Positions 5,101 through 9,029 of a stretch of DNA of 9,029 nt are shown here, one piece after another. A program made the position numbers and the translations under genes. The notes beneath the pieces were generated by a model. That model was given only the letters and a program-made list of their open reading frames with translations. It made no database searches and was not told the origin of the DNA. Position 1 is the stretch's first letter. Each line of letters opens with the position of its first letter. The DNA comes from Myxococcales bacterium (lineage in GTDB: Bacteria > Myxococcota > Polyangia > Nannocystales > Nannocystaceae), in assembly GCA_016793465.1 (NCBI GenBank), contig JAEUJW010000099.1:1-9029 (forward strand), read 5' to 3'.

Positions 5101-6447
5101 TCATGGTTTCACCGTCACCACGCGCCGCGGTGGGTGTTCGCGAAGCACACGCTCGACACAGCGCCCCACCGCACCCAGCGGCCGCCCACCGTTCACCTTG
5201 GGGGCTTCAGCGGGGTTGTACTCGACGGTGAGCCGGGCTGACGGATGACTCTTGCACTTCCCCAGCTCAGCGCGGAGGTCGAAGGGCCTTCGCCGCTTCG
5301 GGGTGTGCCCCTCGTCTGTCGGCTGCTCCGAGGCGTGTTCGTCGATCGGTACCGAGGCGGGCTCGTCGGCGGAAGTTGCGGGATGTCTCGGAGCTTCCGG
5401 TGTGCGCGCGGCGAGGATCACGGGGCGCACGGGAGAGTCTGGCAGGCCAGCACACGCGTGGGGAGCAGGGGGCGGCGACGCGGTCAGCTTCTCGGGCGCA
5501 ACGACGTGCGGCCACGCGAACCAGGCGGCCACGGCGACGCCGCACGCCGGCGCGAGCGCCCAGGCGCGGAGCGATCGGCGCCGCGGCGTCGTGTCCGGCA
5601 TCGCCGCCTTGATCGCCGCGGCCATCGACGTCGCGCTGTGATGTCGGCGCTCCCGCCGGTCGAGCGCCCCACGCAGCACCGCGAGCAGGAGAGGGGGAAG
5701 TGGCACGGTCCCCAACACTTCGATCGGCGCCAGCTCGAAGGGGTCTGGGAGGGTCTTGCCTGTCAGCATCGTGTACCACAGCGCGCCCACCGAGAAGAGG
5801 TCCGCCCGGAAGTCGCCGGGACCGCCGCGTAGTCGTTCCGGGTCGATGTAGCGGGAGGTCCCCCACACGATCATCCCCTTCGTCGCCTCGATCTCCGGCA
5901 GCACGAGATCGGTCTCGTCGATCACCCGCGCGTTGCCGAGGTCCAGGAGCCGCACGCGTGTGCCGCCGTCCAGCGGTTCGAGCAGGCAGTTGTTGGGCGA
6001 GACGTCCCGGTGTGCCACGCCTCGCGCGTGCAGGGCGGCGAGGGCGGCGAGCACGTCCAGCACGTACGGGATCGTCTGTGGCCATGGGAGCGGTCGTTTG
6101 CGGGTGGTGTCGCCCAGGCGCTCGCCGTTGACCAACTGCATGACGATGTAGTGCCGCCCGCCGAGCCAGCCCAAATCGAAGGCGGGGACGAGGTTCGGGT
6201 GTCCGATCTGCGCCCCGAGCTGGCCCTCCTGCTTGAAGCGACGGACGAGGTCGGGGTTCTTGTCGTGCTCCGGATGGAGCACCTTGACCGCGACGATCGC
6301 TTTCGTCGTCTGGTCGGTAGCGGAGTAGATGCTCGCCATCCCACCGCAGCCGATGCAGTGATCGAGGTGGTAGCGGTCGCCGAGGGTCTCGCCCGAGAAG
6401 TCGAGATCGGGGGGGTAGCGCTTTCCGATGTCGCGACGGTCGTTCAT
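5101..6447 (-). CDS. Membrane-spanning eukaryote-like Ser/Thr protein kinase
   Basis: The product has 448 aa and starts at ATG 6447. A long upstream extension of this frame is Arg/Pro-rich shadow of the preceding gene. A good Shine-Dalgarno (TGAGG) lies 8 nt before this ATG. Kinase features in order: Gly loop GCGGMAS (33-39), ATP-anchoring Lys55 (VAVKVL), helix-C Glu74, catalytic loop HRDVSPNN with Asp148 and Asn153, metal-binding DLG (169-171, in place of DFG), and GTSRYIDPE (197-204) ending the activation segment. Ser replaces the usual Lys of HRDLKP, a variant common in myxobacterial kinases, so activity is still likely. One membrane segment (about 293-316) is followed by a Pro/Glu-rich periplasmic linker. 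A C-terminal module of about 60 residues has two Cys (398, 430) and the pattern V-x-Y-N-P ... GAVGRCVERVLREHPPRR. It resembles the TonB-like tails seen on myxobacterial proteins. The kinase domain is cytoplasmic and the tail periplasmic by inference. Confidence 0.9.
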   Translation of the reverse strand: MNDRRDIGKRYPPDLDFSGETLGDRYHLDHCIGCGGMASIYSATDQTTKAIVAVKVLHPEHDKNPDLVRRFKQEGQLGAQIGHPNLVPAFDLGWLGGRHYIVMQLVNGERLGDTTRKRPLPWPQTIPYVLDVLAALAALHARGVAHRDVSPNNCLLEPLDGGTRVRLLDLGNARVIDETDLVLPEIEATKGMIVWGTSRYIDPERLRGGPGDFRADLFSVGALWYTMLTGKTLPDPFELAPIEVLGTVPLPPLLLAVLRGALDRRERRHHSATSMAAAIKAAMPDTTPRRRSLRAWALAPACGVAVAAWFAWPHVVAPEKLTASPPPAPHACAGLPDSPVRPVILAARTPEAPRHPATSADEPASVPIDEHASEQPTDEGHTPKRRRPFDLRAELGKCKSHPSARLTVEYNPAEAPKVNGGRPLGAVGRCVERVLREHPPRRVVTVKP

Positions 6448-6449
6448 GG

Positions 6450-7337
6450 CTAGAACCTCAGCGAGAAGTGGATGCCTGCGGTCGGTTGCACTGACGGGTG
6501 AACCGCGGCGCGGCGCGGCGCGGCATGTCGACGGGCGTCGACGATGAGCAGGACGGCACCGGCGACTGTGAGCAGGCCGCTGGCGACGCCCAGCCCGATC
6601 GCCGCGTTGTCGGCCCGATGCCCGCGAGCGTCGAGATCGGCGAACCGTTCGGCGTCGGCCTCGGGGATGAGCTGCCCCTCGTGCGTCATGCTGGCGGCCT
6701 GCTCGTGCAAGGTGGCGCCGCGGACGAGGGCCGCGATCACCCCGAGGCCGAGGCCGAGGCCGACCCCGAGGGCTGCGCCTCCGGCACGGCGAAGCCGCCG
6801 CGGCGCCTGCCGTGGAGGCGGCGGGCGGTCCCCAGGTCCGGATCGGACGACCGGCGGCGGTGCAACCGTGGTCGGGGCGACGGTCGCCCCCACAGGCTCC
6901 GGCGCCACCGGCTCGGGGGCACACGGCGCCGTCGCCTGCGCGACGGACTCCTCGCGCATCCTGGCGATGTCCGTCCGGTCCTCCGCCCGAGCCCCTTCGG
7001 GCAGCGCGGCAAGCTGCGCGGCGAATGCGTCGAGCATGCGGATGTCGGAGCAGAGCGCCGCCTGGGCTCCGGCATCGTGGGCGTGGTGGTAGAGCCGGTT
7101 CGCCTCCGTGACGAAGTACGAGCGTTGATCCATCGCTCGGGGGCCGGCCGGCACCTTCTCGTAGGCCCGCCCGCACTCGTCGGCTGCGGCGAGGTAGGCC
7201 GCACCGCGGTCAGCGGAGCTGGCGGCCTTCGCCTGATCCTCGAGTCGTCCGCAGGTGGCTTCATGGTCCTGCCAGGTCTCCGGGGGAGGCCCGGCGAGCG
7301 CCAGGCATAGACTCAGGGCTGCGGATGGGGGGAACAT
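6450..7337 (-). CDS. Exported, membrane-anchored protein paired with the kinase
   Basis: The product has 295 aa and belongs to no family I recognise. ATG 7337 gives a short signal peptide (MFPPSAALSLCLALA) with a plausible cleavage before GPPPETW. Residues 20-140 are Ala/Glu-rich and helical with spaced Cys (29, 55, 96, 139), somewhat like a helical-repeat sensor domain (AAYLAAADECGRAYEKVPAG, FVTEANRLYHHA). Residues 140-180 are a Pro/Val-rich linker. Two membrane segments (about 186-206, very Gly/Leu rich, and 245-267) flank a charged loop, and the tail ends GIHFSLRF. The gene ends 2 bp before the kinase start (TAG-CC-ATG), so translation is coupled and the two proteins probably act together, perhaps as envelope sensor and kinase. 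Two short tandem repeats lie within it (6505-6524, 6742-6759). Confidence 0.8.
   Translation of the reverse strand: MFPPSAALSLCLALAGPPPETWQDHEATCGRLEDQAKAASSADRGAAYLAAADECGRAYEKVPAGPRAMDQRSYFVTEANRLYHHAHDAGAQAALCSDIRMLDAFAAQLAALPEGARAEDRTDIARMREESVAQATAPCAPEPVAPEPVGATVAPTTVAPPPVVRSGPGDRPPPPRQAPRRLRRAGGAALGVGLGLGLGVIAALVRGATLHEQAASMTHEGQLIPEADAERFADLDARGHRADNAAIGLGVASGLLTVAGAVLLIVDARRHAAPRRAAVHPSVQPTAGIHFSLRF
6456..6460 (-). promoter_or_regulatory. Shine-Dalgarno fixing the kinase start
   Basis: TGAGG on the minus strand lies 8 nt upstream of ATG 6447, inside the last codons of the upstream gene. It decides the kinase start against the longer open frame that reaches 7176. Confidence 0.65.
6505..6524. 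repeat. Pentanucleotide tandem repeat (GCGGC)4
   Basis: Four perfect copies of a 5-bp unit lie within the 3' part of the gene ending at 6450, coding on the minus strand for the segment HAAPRRAAVH. Gain or loss of one unit would shift the frame and change the last 15 or so residues. It would also move the stop codon that sits next to the kinase start. Confidence 0.6.
6742..6759. repeat. Hexanucleotide tandem repeat (CCGAGG)3
   Basis: Three perfect copies are followed by a degenerate one (CCGACC). On the minus strand they encode the GLGLGL part of the first membrane segment. Copy changes would stay in frame and lengthen or shorten that segment. Confidence 0.6.
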
Positions 7338-7444
7338 GACCCCGGATGCTACCGGATGTCTGCCTGCCTGGGCGCCAGTTTTTGTCGAGTGCCGGGTCAG
7401 TCGGTAGGCGACAGGGGGGCGGGCTTCGAGTTAGGGTCGCTGAC
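7338..7444. promoter_or_regulatory. Divergent promoter region
   Basis: 107 bp separate the start of the minus-strand kinase operon from that of the plus-strand lipoprotein gene, so both promoters must lie here or overlap the 5' ends. On the + strand, TTGTCG (7382-7387) is followed after 17 bp by TAGGCG (7405-7410), a poor sigma-70-like pair. AGGG at 7433-7436 is a fair Shine-Dalgarno 8 nt before ATG 7445. No clear operator dyad was seen. Confidence 0.45.
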
Positions 7445-9029
7445 ATGACCCTCCGCCTCCACCTCCGCCCCGCCCTCTTGGTTGTGGCCGCCTGTCTGGT
7501 CAGCGTCGGCTGCTATGGCGACGTCGAGCTGGAGGCGTGCACGATCAGCGAGACTTACTGCGACGACGCGGAGCACACCTCCGGTCCGGGTTCGAGCTCA
7601 GCCGCGGTGACAGACGGCTCCGCCAGCCCGGCGACGACGACCGCTGCGGCCAGCGACGCTGGAGCGACGGACACCGGCGAGACCGTCACCGGCGGCGACA
7701 TCGGCACCGGCGAGACCAGCGGCGACGAGGCTGGCCTGCCGATCGACCTGCCGCCCGCCGTCTGGGACCTCGTCTGCGACCCCGAGATCGCTGCCGAGGT
7801 CGGTCCCTACCAGTGCGCCTATCAGGTCAGCCCCGATGCCTTGGAGGCTGATCTCCTGGACGACGGTGTGATCGTGGCGACCGGCCCGGCCGGCGCGCCC
7901 CTCGTCTTCCCGGTCACGAGCGCCCCGCACAACAACCCGGGTTCCGAGCTAACCGTCGTGGTCCGCGATGCCGCCGGGCAGACCGCGCAGGCCTCGCTCT
8001 ACCACCCGGCCGTGCTCCTGGACCCTGGCAGCAAGGTCTGGACGACGCAGGAGCCGAACGACGGGATGACCAGCATCGCCCGCGGGGTCGCGTTGCAAAA
8101 CGGCTACGTGATCACGGCTGGCTCCCACTGGTCGAACGACAAGCTCGTCGGCACCCTGCGCCGCTATGACAAGGCCGGGCAGTACATCGCCAGCGCGGAG
8201 GGCTGGACCAGGACGCACACGGACTGGACGGCGCGCCCCGAGCTGAAGACCGCGGCTCTCACCCTCATGGGTGTGGCCGTCGACGCGGAGCAGAACATCA
8301 TCACGGTCGGGACTGCCTACATCAACGACGAGCCGCGCATGTACGTCGCCCGCTTCCACGCGGACGGGACGCTGCATTGGGAGGTGCTCGGCGAAGTGCC
8401 GACCGAGGCCCGCGCCGTGGGCGTGCAGCCGGACGGCACGATCTGGGTCGCCGGGGATGTGCGCACGGGCGTCGGCCCCGAGGAGTGGGACCTCGCCGTA
8501 TGGGTCTACGGCCCGGACAAGCAGGCCCACGGCCAGGACATCTACAACGACCCGACCGATCTCCTCACGGTGCGCAGCGAACGCGGCCACGCCGTCGCGG
8601 TGCTGCCCGGCGGCCGCGTCGTCGTCGCGGGCACGCGCGAGGTCCTCGTCAATGACCTCAACCAGAACGTGCTTCGCGGTGTCGCGCTCGTGTACGAGGG
8701 CAAGGGCAAGCGGATCGGGGAGTGGACCTCGCCGGGCGACAAGATGTTCCGCGACGAGATCCTCGCGGCCGTCGCCACCGACACCGGCGTCGCACTCTGC
8801 GGCTACGCGAAAGCGCCTCCGGCCGATCCGGACCAGAGGCCGCAGATCCTCGTGCGCTGGCACGACGCGGAGCTGGCGGAGGAGAAGACGCCGCGGCTCG
8901 AGGTCACGCCCGGCGGGGGTACCTGCAACGCGGTCGGCTACAACCGCGAGGGCGCGACGATCGTCGGCGCGACCGTCAGCGAGTTAGGGCAGGGCAACAA
9001 CCAGTGGATCTTCGCGGTCCGCGACGCCG
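7445..9029 (+). CDS. Large lipoprotein with probable beta-propeller, 3' end outside window
   Basis: The frame is open from ATG 7445 to the window end: 528 codons with no stop. The leader MTLRLHLRPALLVVAACLVSVGC ends in a lipobox-like SVGC at Cys23, followed by Tyr-Gly-Asp-Val. Residues about 45-97 are a Ser/Thr/Ala/Gly/Asp stalk including TDTGETVTGGDIGTGETSG. This linker type is frequent in Nannocystaceae surface lipoproteins. Residues about 104-191 look Ig-like (CDPEIAAEVGPYQCAYQVSP, then SELTVVVRDAAGQTA). From about 195 on there are repeated blade-like units: SIARGVALQNGYVITAGSH, MGVAVDAEQNIITVGTAY, ARAVGVQPDGTIWVAGDV, GHAVAVLPGGRVVVAGTRE and a later ILAAVATDTGVALCGYA. Each has the small-hydrophobic/Gly turn and Gly-ending strand of beta-propellers. 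A surface binding or scaffold role is inferred. Large antisense ORFs across it are GC-bias shadows. Confidence 0.88.
   Translation, partial: MTLRLHLRPALLVVAACLVSVGCYGDVELEACTISETYCDDAEHTSGPGSSSAAVTDGSASPATTTAAASDAGATDTGETVTGGDIGTGETSGDEAGLPIDLPPAVWDLVCDPEIAAEVGPYQCAYQVSPDALEADLLDDGVIVATGPAGAPLVFPVTSAPHNNPGSELTVVVRDAAGQTAQASLYHPAVLLDPGSKVWTTQEPNDGMTSIARGVALQNGYVITAGSHWSNDKLVGTLRRYDKAGQYIASAEGWTRTHTDWTARPELKTAALTLMGVAVDAEQNIITVGTAYINDEPRMYVARFHADGTLHWEVLGEVPTEARAVGVQPDGTIWVAGDVRTGVGPEEWDLAVWVYGPDKQAHGQDIYNDPTDLLTVRSERGHAVAVLPGGRVVVAGTREVLVNDLNQNVLRGVALVYEGKGKRIGEWTSPGDKMFRDEILAAVATDTGVALCGYAKAPPADPDQRPQILVRWHDAELAEEKTPRLEVTPGGGTCNAVGYNREGATIVGATVSELGQGNNQWIFAVRDA

Noticed and set aside
6448..7176. 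Upstream extension of the kinase frame to give a 691-residue protein
   Set aside because: The extra part is Arg/Pro/Gly-rich shadow of the gene at 6450-7337; ATG 6447 has a good Shine-Dalgarno and starts a normal kinase N-terminus.
6498..7310. 270-residue plus-strand ORF opposite the kinase partner
   Set aside because: Low-complexity Arg/Gly composition with no leader or motif; the minus frame has a signal peptide, two membrane segments and a coupled downstream gene.
7949..8863. 304-residue ORF on the minus strand
   Set aside because: It lies antisense to the open lipoprotein frame, has no leader, motif or ribosome site, and shows the Arg/Val/Asp/Gly bias of a high-GC shadow frame.
8271..8987. 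238-residue plus-strand ORF
   Set aside because: Ser/Arg/Thr-rich off-frame translation inside the lipoprotein gene, without any domain-like pattern.

Overview
The window looks like chromosome from a high-GC deltaproteobacterial (myxobacterial) genome, most likely of the Nannocystis/Plesiocystis type. This is inference. It rests on a eukaryote-like Ser/Thr kinase with the HRDVSPNN catalytic loop common in myxobacteria and a TonB-like C-terminal tail, on several secreted lipoproteins (one with a long Ser/Thr/Gly/Asp-rich linker), and on very high GC in the right two thirds. No rRNA, tRNA or CRISPR array was seen.

Left part (1-2729, + strand, visibly lower GC). The window opens with the last 37 codons of an ISL3-like transposase and its probable right inverted repeat (121-141). 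Only about 11 bp further on starts a secreted, Cys- and Asp-rich protein gene. It is split into two overlapping frames (153-644 and 632-1576), which reads best as one gene broken by a -1 frameshift. Four bases downstream is an intact lipoprotein with a gluzincin metalloprotease signature (HELVH plus a downstream Glu), in the same transcription unit.

Middle (2730-5100). A 353-bp gap between convergent genes holds several inverted repeats but no convincing gene. Then, on the minus strand, comes an unusual protein: an unassigned N-terminal domain, two OB/S1-like modules, a coiled coil and a distinctive C-terminal domain. It is the best candidate here for a poorly described function, probably nucleic-acid or translation linked. 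About 300 bp upstream of its start are two 21-bp repeats set exactly 60 bp apart, one holding a 16-nt perfect palindrome.

Right part (5101-9029). A two-gene minus-strand operon encodes a secreted/membrane-anchored protein (6450-7337) and, after a 2-bp gap, a membrane-spanning Ser/Thr kinase (5101-6447). The pairing suggests envelope sensing. Across a 107-bp divergent promoter region a large lipoprotein gene starts at 7445 and stays open to the window end. It has an N-terminal lipid anchor, a low-complexity stalk, an Ig-like segment and a probable beta-propeller.
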